From Pseudomonas frederiksbergensis (GTDB taxonomy: Bacteria > Pseudomonadota > Gammaproteobacteria > Pseudomonadales > Pseudomonadaceae), in the NCBI RefSeq assembly GCF_000802155.2, contig NZ_JQGJ02000031.1:1-38899 (forward strand): DNA of 38,899 bases, in the 5' to 3' direction. Position numbers and translations under genes: made by a program. Of the stretch, positions 1 to 8,036 are shown piece after piece; the stretch's first letter is position 1; each line of letters opens with the position of its first letter. The notes beneath the pieces are model-generated. The model was not told the DNA's origin. It was given only the letters and a program-made list of their open reading frames with translations, and did no database searches.

Positions 1-8
1 TTTAAGCC

Positions 9-44
9 AAAAAAAAGGCGCCCTCCCATTCAGAAGGAAGCGCC
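9..44 (-). terminator. intrinsic terminator of the glycine-zipper lipoprotein gene
   Basis: Read on the minus strand, a GGCGC/GCGCC stem with a partly paired TTCC/GGGA extension is followed by eight T residues (the A run at 9-16). It lies 26 bases downstream of the lipoprotein stop at 70, as expected for a Rho-independent terminator. Confidence 0.75.
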
Positions 45-69
45 GTTCTTTCTCTTACCGACTCAAAGC

Positions 70-534
70 TTAGTGCGATACGCGACTCGTACCACCCACG
101 GTGGAAATCCGCACCCGCTCACCCACACGGAACACCTCGTTCTCCTGAACCTGCTGCACATAGGCACGCATACTGCCGTCATCTTCACGCACAGTAATTT
201 CCACACCCTGGGTACGGGTCAGGCCTTCTTCGGTAGCGGAACCAATCAAGCCACCGGCCACGGCACCGATCACAGCAGCAACGATGCTGCCACGGCCACC
301 ACCAATAGCGCTGCCGCCGACACCACCGACCACGGCACCCGCCGCGCCGCCGATCGGGGTCTTGGTGCCTTCGATCTTGACCGGACGCAGGGACTCGATA
401 GTGCCCATGCGAATCGTCTGGACGCGACGCGCTTCGTCACGGGAGTAGGAGTCACCGGTCAGGCTCGACTGACAGCCAGTGAGCAACATCGCCATCGTGG
501 AAAAGGAAGCAACCAGCAAAACAGACTTACGCAT
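70..534 (-). CDS. SlyB-like glycine-zipper outer membrane lipoprotein
   Basis: This 154-residue protein opens with a lipoprotein signal peptide (MRKSVLLVASFSTMAMLLTGC), so Cys21 should be lipidated and the product anchored in the envelope. Residues of about 58 to 105 are a Gly/Ala-rich segment with repeated small-xxx-small spacing, the glycine-zipper signature of the SlyB/Rcp family. A short beta-rich C-terminal region follows. I chose the ATG at 534 because it starts exactly at the signal peptide and has GGAG about ten bases upstream; an upstream in-frame ATG at 591 would add a non-hydrophobic leader. SlyB-type proteins stabilise outer membrane proteins under stress, but the exact role here is inferred from the fold. 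It is monocistronic with its own terminator at 9-44. Confidence 0.85.
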   Translation of the reverse strand: MRKSVLLVASFSTMAMLLTGCQSSLTGDSYSRDEARRVQTIRMGTIESLRPVKIEGTKTPIGGAAGAVVGGVGGSAIGGGRGSIVAAVIGAVAGGLIGSATEEGLTRTQGVEITVREDDGSMRAYVQQVQENEVFRVGERVRISTVGGTSRVSH

Positions 535-704
535 AGCATCAAACTCCAAAAGACAGGGATCCATTAAACTCTCCGGCTTGACGCCTGTCACGGCCTTGCC
601 GGGATAAAATTGTTTTCATTCAGGTGGGATACAGGCGCACCCGAAAAATTCACCAAACAATAGCGCCAAAACCAAACATCAGCGTCACCGCACCAGGAAT
701 CTCC

Positions 705-986
705 ATGGATTACTTCATCATAGTCGCTACCACCCTAGCGGGCCTGTACTTCCACTGGTGGCTGTACGTACGCATCAAACGCTGGATGGACCGCGACCTG
801 GCGCTATCATTGGCCGGGCAGGATGAACCGAAGAAGCGCTATATGCTGGAGCAACTGGCCCGAGCCCGCGAACAGGGCGTCAAGCGACGGGACCTGCCGC
901 AATGGCTCCAGGCCGCGGCGGCGGGTTATCCGGTCAAGGCGCCAGGCGCTCGCGAATCCAATCCGCCCCTTGCAGGCGGTAGTTGA
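705..986 (+). CDS. small single-pass membrane protein, unknown function
   Basis: This 93-residue protein starts at an ATG preceded by AGGAA. Its first 20 or so residues (MDYFIIVATTLAGLYFHWWL) form one hydrophobic helix, followed by a basic, helical cytoplasmic-looking tail containing KKRYMLEQLARAREQG. I do not recognise a named family. The gene is convergent with pdxH and its last 53 bases overlap the end of pdxH on the other strand, so one of the two C-termini is constrained by the other. A longer in-frame start at 624 exists, but it lacks a ribosome site and would place the membrane helix internally. It is probably real, given a good ribosome site and a clean N-terminal membrane segment. 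Confidence 0.6.
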   Translation: MDYFIIVATTLAGLYFHWWLYVRIKRWMDRDLALSLAGQDEPKKRYMLEQLARAREQGVKRRDLPQWLQAAAAGYPVKAPGARESNPPLAGGS

Positions 987-1581
987 GACGATCGTGAAGA
1001 CGACTCGGGCGCCCCTGCCAGAACTCGATGCGCTCGGGCAGCAAGCGATAGCCACCCCAATGCTCGGGGCAATGGGGTTGGCTGTCGCTGAAACGCTGCT
1101 CGGTAGCCTTGAGCAAATCTTCCAGCTCACCGCGCCCGGCAATCACCCGGCTCTGCGGTGACGCCCAGGCACCGAGGCGGCTGCCCAGTGGCCGGACCTG
1201 GTAGTACGCGTCCGACTCCTGCGCGGTGACTTTCACGACCTTGCCTTCGATGCGCACCTGGCGCTCCAGGGTCGGCCAGAAGAACGTCATGGCCGCGTAC
1301 GGATTCGCCGCCAATTGCTGGCCCTTGGCACTGTCGTAGTTGGTGAAGAAGGTAAAGCCCTGGGCGTCCAGCCCCTTGAGCAGCAGGATCCGGCAATGAG
1401 GACGACCGTCGGGATCCACTGTCGCCAGGGTCATGGCATTGGCTTCCACCGGGGCCTGTTCGGTTTTCACCGCGTCGGCGAACCATTGGTGGAACAGCGC
1501 GAACGGCTCGGCCGGGGCTTGCGCCTCGGCCAGGCCATCACGGGTATAGTCACGGCGCATATCAGCCAGCGTTTGGGTCAT
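934..1581 (-). CDS. pdxH: pyridoxamine 5'-phosphate oxidase
   Basis: The 215-residue product matches PdxH, the FMN enzyme that oxidises pyridoxine or pyridoxamine 5'-phosphate to pyridoxal 5'-phosphate using O2, the last step of B6 synthesis and salvage. Diagnostic stretches are ATVDPDGRPHCRILLLKG and FFTNYDSAKGQQL in the FMN-binding part, FFWPTLERQVRIEG, and the C-terminal substrate-site region ending WIRERLAP. The start at 1581 has AAGGA about eight bases upstream and gives MTQTLADMRRDY, the usual pseudomonad N-terminus; an earlier in-frame start at 1605 is less likely. It lies 24 bases downstream of the OmpA-type lipoprotein gene on the same strand and may be cotranscribed with it. Its 3' end overlaps a small convergent gene by 53 bases. 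Confidence 0.96.
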   Translation of the reverse strand: MTQTLADMRRDYTRDGLAEAQAPAEPFALFHQWFADAVKTEQAPVEANAMTLATVDPDGRPHCRILLLKGLDAQGFTFFTNYDSAKGQQLAANPYAAMTFFWPTLERQVRIEGKVVKVTAQESDAYYQVRPLGSRLGAWASPQSRVIAGRGELEDLLKATEQRFSDSQPHCPEHWGGYRLLPERIEFWQGRPSRLHDRLNYRLQGADWIRERLAP

Positions 1582-1605
1582 GGCGCGTTCCTTGTGATCA
1601 GCCAA

Positions 1606-2736
1606 TCACTGTTTTTTGGAGGTGTCGGCGGCAGCGACTTTTTTCCCGTCGGCTGCGGCCTTGGCCGGTTCAGGTTTCTTCGCCGGCGTGGTCTTCTTGG
1701 CCGGGGCTTTTTTCGCCGGGGCCTTTGCAGGAGCCTTTGCAGGAACCTTCTTGGCGGCGGCTTTCTTGGCAGCCGGGGCGGCGGCCTTTTTCGCCGCCGG
1801 GGCCGGCGCAGGCGCTGCGGGCTTGATGTCCTGGGCCGCCACCATGGTTACCGGTGCAGGGGCCGGCATGTTGTACTTGCTCAACAACGCGACCATGGTA
1901 TTCGCCGGGGTGACCAGCAACTCGACACGACGGTTCAAGGCCCGACCCTCGACACTGTCGTTGGCCGCACGTGGCGCCGCCGAGCCCATGCCGCGCAGCA
2001 TCAGGCGATCACGCTGCAAGCCGCTGAGCCGGAAGATCGCCGCGATGGACTGGGCGCGTTCCTGGCTGAGTTTCAGGTTGGCCGGCGCCGCGCCCGACGT
2101 ATCGGCATGACCGAGGATCAACACTGCCGTTTGCGGATCGGCCTCGAGAATTTTTGCGACGCGGGTGAACGGACCGAGGGTCACCGGCAGCAGCATGGCC
2201 GGGCGGTCCGGGTTGAACGAGCCGTCCGCAGGGGCGGTGACCACCAGCACGTTATCGCGGCGCTCCAGTTCAAGCTTGCTGTCCTTGATGGCGGTGCGCA
2301 GCTTCGGCTCATAATCGTCGAGCCAGGCCTGGGTGACTTTCGGGTCGGGCATCGGCACGGCCTTGGCGGTTTCCTGCTTCTCGCCGCCGAACGGCCACCA
2401 CCATTTGCCATTGCTCTCGGCTTGCGCCTTGGCAACGGTGGCCGGCGCCTTGGTTTCAGGCTTGGCCGCGGGTTTCACTTCTTCTTTCTTGGCAACATCG
2501 GCACCGTCATCGGAAGAGAACGGCCACCACCAGTGCGTCGCGCCCTCGGCCTTGGCTTGCGGCGCCACCGCGGCGGGTTTCAAAGGGGCCTGCGGGGCCG
2601 TGTCCTTGGTCGCGACCTTGTCGGAGGAACCGAACGGCCACCAGCCACTGCCGCCCTCGGCATCATTTTGTGGGTTTTGTGCGCAACCGGTAATAGCGAA
2701 GCACAGCGCCAGAGCGAGGGTTTTATTCGATGACAT
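1606..2736 (-). CDS. OmpA-family lipoprotein with three WWPF motifs and a Lys/Ala/Pro-rich tail
   Basis: The 376-residue protein starts MSSNKTLALALCFAITGC, a lipoprotein signal with Cys18. Residues 19 to about 130 are low-complexity linkers that carry a W-W-P-F motif three times (about 32-35, 70-73 and 113-116), each set in Gly/Ser or acidic residues. Residues of about 140 to 275 form an OmpA-like peptidoglycan-binding domain, seen in LILGHADTSG and in SVEGRALNRRVELLV. The last 70 or so residues are an AAKK/APAKK repeat tail resembling histone H1-like proteins. The domain implies attachment to murein from the membrane, and the basic tail could bind anionic polymers (inference). The ATG at 2736 coincides with the signal peptide; an in-frame start at 2772 would precede it. 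pdxH follows 24 bases downstream. Confidence 0.85.
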   Translation of the reverse strand: MSSNKTLALALCFAITGCAQNPQNDAEGGSGWWPFGSSDKVATKDTAPQAPLKPAAVAPQAKAEGATHWWWPFSSDDGADVAKKEEVKPAAKPETKAPATVAKAQAESNGKWWWPFGGEKQETAKAVPMPDPKVTQAWLDDYEPKLRTAIKDSKLELERRDNVLVVTAPADGSFNPDRPAMLLPVTLGPFTRVAKILEADPQTAVLILGHADTSGAAPANLKLSQERAQSIAAIFRLSGLQRDRLMLRGMGSAAPRAANDSVEGRALNRRVELLVTPANTMVALLSKYNMPAPAPVTMVAAQDIKPAAPAPAPAAKKAAAPAAKKAAAKKVPAKAPAKAPAKKAPAKKTTPAKKPEPAKAAADGKKVAAADTSKKQ

Positions 2737-2855
2737 TGGATATCCACAAAAATGATCTGAAGTAAAAAACAAAGGCCATGTTCCGGCCGCATAAACAGAC
2801 GCTTGGAAAGCGAAAAGAACACCTGGTTCCTGTATCCACTACCGTCAACGGCGTT

Positions 2856-4001
2856 TTATAGACAAGTGGCAAGCACCCGCGCAAGGTGCTGCGCACGCGG
2901 GTCCATCAAGACGTAGGGCCCGAGCGTGTTGGTTACGAAACCGAACGCAACGTCATGCTCAGGATCGGCGAAACCGATGGAGCCCCCTGCCCCGGGATGA
3001 CCGAATGCCCGCGGCCCGAGGCCGTAGGTGGCGTTTGGCACATCCGGTTGATCCAACATGCAACCCAGGCCGAAACGGGTCTGGGTCAACAACGTTTTAT
3101 CTTCGCCAAAACTGTGCTGGCGAGTCAGTTCGTCGAGCATTTCACCTTCCAGCAAAGTGCCGTCCAGCAGGCCGGCGTAGAACCCGGCGAGACTGCGGGC
3201 GTTGCCATGGCCGTTCGCCGCCGGCTGCTGCATGCGCCGCCATTCCGGTTTGTTGGTACTCGTCATGATCGATGGCGGGTTGGTGAAGGCCCGGGTGGTC
3301 ATGGCCGTCGGCTCGCGCATCGTGACCTGTAACAGGCGCTGGGCCGCGGCATCACCGACGTTGCCTTTGCCGCGCGCGATATGCGCCACGCGATGAAACT
3401 CTGCATCGGCCAGACCTACGTGGAAGTCCAGCCCCAGCGGTTTGGCAACCCGGGCCACGATGGACTCGCCCGGACCGCGGCCATCGGCCCTGCGCAACAG
3501 TTCGCCGACCAACCAGCCGTACGTGATCGCGGCATAACCGTGGCCCTCGCCGGGCGTCCACCAGGGTGTTTCAGCGGCCAAGGCATCGACCATGGCTTGC
3601 CAATCGTAAAGTGCCGCGGGCGCCATCAATTCCCTCAGCGCCGGTAGGCCGGCCTGATGGCAGAGCAACTGGCGCAGGGTGACGGATTGCTTGCCCGCCG
3701 CCGCAAACTCAGGCCAGTAGCGAGCGACCGGCGCGTCCAGTTGCAACTTGCCTTCGGCCACCAGTTGCAAGGCGGTTACGGCGGTGAATGTCTTGGTACA
3801 GGAAAACAGATTGGCGAGGGTGTCGCTGTGCCAAGCCTCATGACCATCCTTGTCGGCGGTGCCGGCCCAGAGATCGATGACCGTACGCCCACCCACCTGG
3901 ATACACAACGCCGCGCCGCGCTCCTGGGGATCGTCGAACAACGCCGCGAACGCTTCACGCACCGATTCGAATTGAAGCTCGTAATGGCCTTGAATTTGCA
4001 C
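2856..4001 (-). CDS. serine hydrolase, class C beta-lactamase/EstB-type fold
   Basis: The 381-residue product belongs to the beta-lactamase-related (class C, DD-peptidase/EstB esterase) family. The catalytic S-x-x-K motif is SCTK at residues 67-70, the Y-containing second motif is in YAAITYGWLVGE, and the C-terminal HPGAGGSIGFADPE stretch is typical of the family. There is no signal peptide, so a cytoplasmic esterase or peptidase-like hydrolase is more likely than a periplasmic beta-lactamase. I place the start at a GTG (4001), because AGGGAG lies seven bases upstream and the protein then starts MQIQGHYELQF, the normal start of these enzymes. The longer in-frame opening to 4136 runs through a strong inverted repeat and is unlikely to be coding. 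Substrate unknown. Confidence 0.87.
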   Translation of the reverse strand: MQIQGHYELQFESVREAFAALFDDPQERGAALCIQVGGRTVIDLWAGTADKDGHEAWHSDTLANLFSCTKTFTAVTALQLVAEGKLQLDAPVARYWPEFAAAGKQSVTLRQLLCHQAGLPALRELMAPAALYDWQAMVDALAAETPWWTPGEGHGYAAITYGWLVGELLRRADGRGPGESIVARVAKPLGLDFHVGLADAEFHRVAHIARGKGNVGDAAAQRLLQVTMREPTAMTTRAFTNPPSIMTSTNKPEWRRMQQPAANGHGNARSLAGFYAGLLDGTLLEGEMLDELTRQHSFGEDKTLLTQTRFGLGCMLDQPDVPNATYGLGPRAFGHPGAGGSIGFADPEHDVAFGFVTNTLGPYVLMDPRAQHLARVLATCL

Positions 4002-4098
4002 CCGCAACTCCCTTGAAACAAAGGCTTTTTCAACTGGCTGGCATTGTTTCAGCCATTGAGGTTTTTGGGAACCTTCGTGAGACGGCTGGTTAAGCGCA

Positions 4099-4139
4099 GT
4101 CTTGCGTGGCGAGCGCGCTGGCTTCCCGCCACGCAAGAC
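4099..4139. repeat. 13-bp perfect inverted repeat between dinG and the serine hydrolase gene
   Basis: GTCTTGCGTGGCG at 4099-4111 is matched exactly by its reverse complement at 4127-4139, with a 15-base loop. It sits four bases after the dinG stop. The stem could end dinG transcription, but no T run follows on either side. It shares the GTGGCGAG core with the REP-type repeats elsewhere in the window. Confidence 0.7.
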
Positions 4140-4142
4140 CCG

Positions 4143-6287
4143 TCAGGAAATTTCCCGCCGAAACGGTGGCAGCGCGTTAAGGATGGCCTTGCCATAACGT
4201 TGGGTCACCAGCCTGCGATCGAGCAAGGTGATGGTCCCGCGGTCTTCCTCGGTACGCAGCAAGCGACCGCAGGCCTGGACCAGTTTCAGCGAGGCGTCCG
4301 GCACGGAGATTTCCATGAACGGATTGCCGCCCCGGGCTTCGATCCATTCGGCCAGCGCCGCTTCAACCGGGTCGTCCGGGACCGAGAAGGGTATTTTGGC
4401 GATCACCACGTGCTCGCAATAGGCACCGGGCAAGTCGACGCCTTCGGCAAAACTTGCCAGGCCAAAGAGTACGCTGGAGTCGCCACCGTCGACGCGTGCC
4501 TTGTGCTTGTTCAAGGTCTCCTGCTTCGACAGGTTGCCCTGGATGAACACTTGCTTGCGCCAGTCACGGTCGAGACCGTCGAACACGTCCTGCATCTGCT
4601 TGCGCGAGGAGAACAGTACGAGGGTGCCACGCGAACCTTCCACCAGATCCGGCAAGTCACGGATGATCGCGGCGGTGTGGGCGGCGGCGTCCCGCGGGTC
4701 GGCCTTGAGGTCGGGGACTCGCAATACGCCGGCATCGGCATGGTGGAACGGGCTAGGGACCACGGCAGTCACGGCGATTTTCGGCAAGCCGGCGCGCATG
4801 CGGAAACGGTCGAACGTGCCCAGTGCGGTCAGCGTGGCGGACGTTACCAGCGCGCCGTAGGCCACGTTCCACAGGTTGCGCCGCAACATGTCGGCCGCCA
4901 GGATCGGGCTGGCATTGACCTCGATATCGAACAGCGAACCGCTTTCGGCCAAGGTCAGCCAACGCGCCATCGGCGGGTTATCTTCCGGATCTTCGGTGGT
5001 AAAGGCCGTCCACAGCTCCCAGTTGCCCTGTGAGCGAGACAGCAGGCTGCCGAACAAGGGGTACCATTCCTCGGCCTGGTTGCTGGCGATGCCGATATTG
5101 ACCTCGCCATCCATGCCCTCCTTGAGCAGGTCGGTCAGGCGCGTGAACAAGTCAGTCAGGCGCGCGAAGCCCTTCTTGAGCTCGATGCCCATCTCGCGCA
5201 TGTGCTCGGGAATCACCCCGCCGACAAACCGATGGCGTGGCCGCTCCCGACCCTCGACGTCTTCGCCAGGCTTGAAGTCAGCCACCTGCTCGCACGCAGT
5301 GAACATGAACTGCTGGTTCGTCTTGATTTCCCGCGCCAGCTCTGGCACCTGCTCGATGAACTTGCCCAGGTCACCTGGTAGCGGGTGCTGGGCCAGCAGC
5401 TTGGTCAGGTTCTTGGCGGTGCTTTCCAGCCAGTCGGCGGTGGAGCGCAGCCGGGTGTAATGGGCGAAATGGCCGATGGCCTTGTCCGGCAGGTGGTGGC
5501 CTTCGTCGAACACGTAGATCGTATCGCGCGGGTCCGGCAGCACCGCACCGCCGCCCAGGGCCAGGTCGGCCAGGACCATGTCGTGGTTGGTGACGATCAC
5601 ATCGACCTTGCCCATGCCTTCGCGCGCCTTGTAGAAAGCACATTGGCCGAAGTTAGGGCAGTGACGGTTGGTGCACTGGCTGTGGTCCGTGGTCAGGCGC
5701 GACCAGTCGGCGTCTTCCAGGGCCGTGGACCAGCTGTCGCGGTCGCCGTCCCACTTATTGCCGGCCAGTTTCTCGATCATGCTGGTGAACAGTTTCTGAC
5801 TGGCCTCGTCGACCTCGATCTTGAAGCCTTCCTCTTCGAACAACTGAGCCGTCGCGGTCTGGGCCTGGCCTTCCTGCAGCAACATGTCGAGCTTGGACAG
5901 GCACAGGTAGCGCCCGCGACCCTTGGCAAGCGCGAAGGTGAAATTCAGCCCGCTGTTGCGCATCAGGTCGGGCAGGTCCTTGTAGACGATCTGCTCCTGC
6001 AGGGCGACCGTGGCCGTGGCGATCACCAGGCGCTTGCCGGCGGCCTTGGCACTGGGAATCGCCGCCAGGCTGTAGGCCACGGTCTTGCCGGTACCGGTGC
6101 CGGCCTCCACCGCCACCACGGCGGGCTCGCCATTGCGCCGGCCCTCGTCGTCGGTGTCGATGTCGCCCAGGACTTTTGCCACTTCGGCAATCATCAGGCG
6201 CTGGCCATATCGCGGCTTGAGGCTCTTGGCTTCGAGAAAACGCGAATAGGCGCCCTGGATCGTGGTTTTGAGTTCGGTGCTGATCAT
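4143..6287 (-). CDS. dinG: ATP-dependent DNA helicase DinG (XPD-like, Fe-S)
   Basis: The 714-residue protein is the size of E. coli DinG, a 5'-3' superfamily 2 helicase that unwinds R-loops, D-loops and damaged forks. Walker A is AGTGTGKT at residues 62-69 and the DEAH-type box is DEGH at 261-264. Four cysteines expected to hold a 4Fe-4S cluster are visible at about 129, 205, 210 and 216 (the last three within QCTNRHCPNFGQC). The C-terminal motor domain includes VLFSSRKQMQ, GLASFAEGVDLPG and QACGRLLRTEEDRG. The ATG at 6287 has no obvious Shine-Dalgarno. A LexA-like CTG-N10-CAG box lies 23-38 bases upstream, fitting the damage-inducible history of the name. It is divergent from a CopD-like gene. 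Confidence 0.96.
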   Translation of the reverse strand: MISTELKTTIQGAYSRFLEAKSLKPRYGQRLMIAEVAKVLGDIDTDDEGRRNGEPAVVAVEAGTGTGKTVAYSLAAIPSAKAAGKRLVIATATVALQEQIVYKDLPDLMRNSGLNFTFALAKGRGRYLCLSKLDMLLQEGQAQTATAQLFEEEGFKIEVDEASQKLFTSMIEKLAGNKWDGDRDSWSTALEDADWSRLTTDHSQCTNRHCPNFGQCAFYKAREGMGKVDVIVTNHDMVLADLALGGGAVLPDPRDTIYVFDEGHHLPDKAIGHFAHYTRLRSTADWLESTAKNLTKLLAQHPLPGDLGKFIEQVPELAREIKTNQQFMFTACEQVADFKPGEDVEGRERPRHRFVGGVIPEHMREMGIELKKGFARLTDLFTRLTDLLKEGMDGEVNIGIASNQAEEWYPLFGSLLSRSQGNWELWTAFTTEDPEDNPPMARWLTLAESGSLFDIEVNASPILAADMLRRNLWNVAYGALVTSATLTALGTFDRFRMRAGLPKIAVTAVVPSPFHHADAGVLRVPDLKADPRDAAAHTAAIIRDLPDLVEGSRGTLVLFSSRKQMQDVFDGLDRDWRKQVFIQGNLSKQETLNKHKARVDGGDSSVLFGLASFAEGVDLPGAYCEHVVIAKIPFSVPDDPVEAALAEWIEARGGNPFMEISVPDASLKLVQACGRLLRTEEDRGTITLLDRRLVTQRYGKAILNALPPFRREIS

Positions 6288-6309
6288 GGATGGTCGGGCG
6301 CTAAAAACG

Positions 6310-6325
6310 CTGGATAAATTTTCAG
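6310..6325 (-). promoter_or_regulatory. candidate LexA (SOS) box upstream of dinG
   Basis: On the minus strand this reads CTGAAAATTTATCCAG, a CTG-N10-CAG arrangement with an AT-rich core, as in gammaproteobacterial LexA boxes. It lies 23-38 bases before the dinG ATG. It could also affect the divergent CopD-like gene. It is weaker than the dinB box because the inner half-site bases are imperfect. Confidence 0.55.
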
Positions 6326-6386
6326 TGGTTCGAATCGGCGGCTATCATACCCCGCTAATGAATCCTGCGCAGAACGGAGTGACCCG

Positions 6387-6851
6387 ATGACACCCTTTGC
6401 CCTCGTCTACACCCTGCATTTACTGGCGGCCCTGATCTGGGTCGGCGGCATGTTTTTCGCCTGGATGGTCCTGCGCCCCGCCGCAATCACGGCACTGGAG
6501 GGCCCTCCCCGGCTCAAGCTATGGGTAGAAGTGTTTCAGCGTTTTTTCGTCTGGGTTTGGGTGGCGGTCGTACTTTTGCCGATCAGCGGCGTGGGCCTGA
6601 TCCACATGCGCTTCGCCGGCTTCGAAACCGCGCCACGTTATGTCCAGGTGATGATGGGGCTGTATATCGTGATGACGGCCCTGTTCATCCGCATCCAGGG
6701 CCTGCAACTGCCGGCATTGCGCACCGCCGTGACGGCCCAGGATTGGCCGACGGGCGCGGCGATGCTGGGCAAGATTCGCCGATTGGTAGGTATCAATCTG
6801 TTGATCGGCTTGCTCGTGGTGGCGATCGGCGCGGCGCGGCCAATGTTCTAA
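6387..6851 (+). CDS. CopD-like integral membrane protein
   Basis: This 154-residue protein is almost entirely hydrophobic, with four likely membrane helices at about 5-27, 50-70, 82-100 and 130-150. The N-terminal pattern YTLHLLAALIWVGGMFFAWMVL, with a His in the first helix, is characteristic of the CopD/PcoD-domain family of inner membrane proteins. Those family members have been linked to copper or haem handling, but this short form has no assigned substrate. The ATG is preceded by GGAG at a good distance. It stands alone, divergent from dinG and convergent with the collagen-like gene, with no copper genes nearby, so a copper role is not supported by context. Confidence 0.75.
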   Translation: MTPFALVYTLHLLAALIWVGGMFFAWMVLRPAAITALEGPPRLKLWVEVFQRFFVWVWVAVVLLPISGVGLIHMRFAGFETAPRYVQVMMGLYIVMTALFIRIQGLQLPALRTAVTAQDWPTGAAMLGKIRRLVGINLLIGLLVVAIGAARPMF

Positions 6852-6891
6852 ACAACCCATTGGCCTCCCACAGGTCCGGTTCCTGTTTTAT

Positions 6892-7650
6892 TCAGAACCG
6901 CTGCACCGTCACCGCGCCCGCCGCTCCGGCAGGCCCAGGCTGGCCATCTGTGCCAGGACGACCACTCTTGCCACCGTCGGCGGTATAGACCAGGCATCCC
7001 TTGGCCTTCCCGCCTGCGCCGGGCTTGCCACCGTGCCCGGGCTTGCCGCCGGCACCACCGTCCACCTGGACCTTGATCTGCTCATCGGGATAAGTGCGGG
7101 GCAATTCGAGCCGCACCAGCGCACCGGCGGCGCCCGGCTGGCCGTCGCCACCATTGCTGCCGTCGGCGCCGCGACCTGCCGAACCCCAGGTACACCCCGG
7201 GGCTTGCCCGTTGGCGCCGTCGAGCCCCACATAGCCTGGCGCACCGCTCCCGCCACGGGCATCCACTGACAACAGCGGCGCGTTCAACACATTGAAGCGC
7301 AGGTTGAGATTACGCCCCGGCCGCGCCGCGTTCGTATAGGTGCCTGGCGCGCCGCGAGCGGTGATCTGGCTGCCTTCGTCCAGTTCTGCCTGGTTCACCT
7401 TCAGGTCCAATGCCTGTTGCGCCGGCACGATTGCAATACGCGCCTCGCGCCCCAGGCGCAGCTCAGCGATGGACAGTTGCGTTACGTTCGAAGGCACCAA
7501 CAGCGTGCCATAGTCGGCCACTTCCAAACGCTCCAGGGCCAGCGAACTGGTCGTGTTCGGCAAGCGCATCAATGAGTTGCTTTCTACCTGGACCACTTGG
7601 GCAGACGCCAACGGACAGACAAATGCTGCGAGAAGACACAATTTACGCAT
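6892..7650 (-). CDS. secreted collagen-like glycine-repeat protein
   Basis: The 252-residue product has a Sec signal peptide (MRKLCLLAAFVCPLASAQ) and a beta-rich N-terminal half of about 110 residues. It then has several Gly-X-Y runs: GAPGYVGLDGANGQAPG, a GADGSNGGDGQPGAAG segment, GGKPGHGGKPGAGGK and GRPGTDGQPGPAGAAG. The runs are interrupted and too short for a long triple helix, with two Cys in the repetitive part that might cross-link. This pattern is a bacterial collagen-like protein of unknown function exported to the periplasm or surface. Its start (GAGG six bases upstream) overlaps by eight bases the end of the preceding DUF1145 gene (ATGCGTAA), implying translational coupling. There is no cell wall anchor motif, as expected in a Gram-negative. 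Confidence 0.8.
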   Translation of the reverse strand: MRKLCLLAAFVCPLASAQVVQVESNSLMRLPNTTSSLALERLEVADYGTLLVPSNVTQLSIAELRLGREARIAIVPAQQALDLKVNQAELDEGSQITARGAPGTYTNAARPGRNLNLRFNVLNAPLLSVDARGGSGAPGYVGLDGANGQAPGCTWGSAGRGADGSNGGDGQPGAAGALVRLELPRTYPDEQIKVQVDGGAGGKPGHGGKPGAGGKAKGCLVYTADGGKSGRPGTDGQPGPAGAAGAVTVQRF

Positions 7651-7915
7651 GGGAAGCCTCTGGCGCGGTCGCAAGGGTTTGCAAGTGGAAGATGCCGAAC
7701 AACAGCACTCGGAAGCGATCACGGCCCGCAGCGGGACGCCCGCGAAATTGTGCCCTGAACAACAACAGCTCAAGCAAATGGACCGCCAACAGCAGTGCCC
7801 CGGCGAGGTTGACCAGGACGTGCAGCGGATGGACGAACGGTAAGAGCAGATTGACCAGCACTACCAGCCAGAACACCAGCGTCAGCAAGCGCCCCAGCCC
7901 CCAAAACACCTTCAT
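7643..7915 (-). CDS. DUF1145-type small membrane protein
   Basis: This 90-residue protein begins MKVFWGLGRLLTLVFWLVVL and has two or three hydrophobic segments (about 5-30, 33-50 and near the C-terminus). The pattern NLLLPFVHPLHVLVNLAG with following LLELLLF matches the DUF1145 family of small inner membrane proteins with no known role. A G-rich ribosome site precedes the ATG at 7915. An in-frame opening extends upstream to 8131 but runs into the neighbouring OmpA gene and lacks a ribosome site. The gene ends by overlapping the start codon of the collagen-like gene, so the two are likely expressed together; whether they cooperate is unknown. Confidence 0.75.
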   Translation of the reverse strand: MKVFWGLGRLLTLVFWLVVLVNLLLPFVHPLHVLVNLAGALLLAVHLLELLLFRAQFRGRPAAGRDRFRVLLFGIFHLQTLATAPEASHA

Positions 7916-8036
7916 AAGCCCCCCGGTCGACATTATTCTTTGCGTGAACAGTAACGGCTCGCGCAAAGGATAAGCCAGAGGGCCGGGCAAATTTAATTTA
8001 GCGAGCCGACCGCTCTGACCCGTTGTAGCAACGGTA

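Noticed and set aside
1681..1830. repetitive GCCGGGGC/CTTCTTGGC stretch considered as a DNA repeat or CRISPR
   Set aside because: It is the coding repeat of the Lys/Ala/Pro protein tail; spacing is irregular and in frame.
1315..2733. 472-codon open frame on the plus strand
   Set aside because: It is antisense to the OmpA lipoprotein and pdxH; it is the arginine/glycine complement of the Lys/Ala/Pro repeats.
8020..8034. CCGTTGTAGCAACGG hairpin after the 8037-8762 gene considered as terminator
   Set aside because: Only six pairs and no T run.
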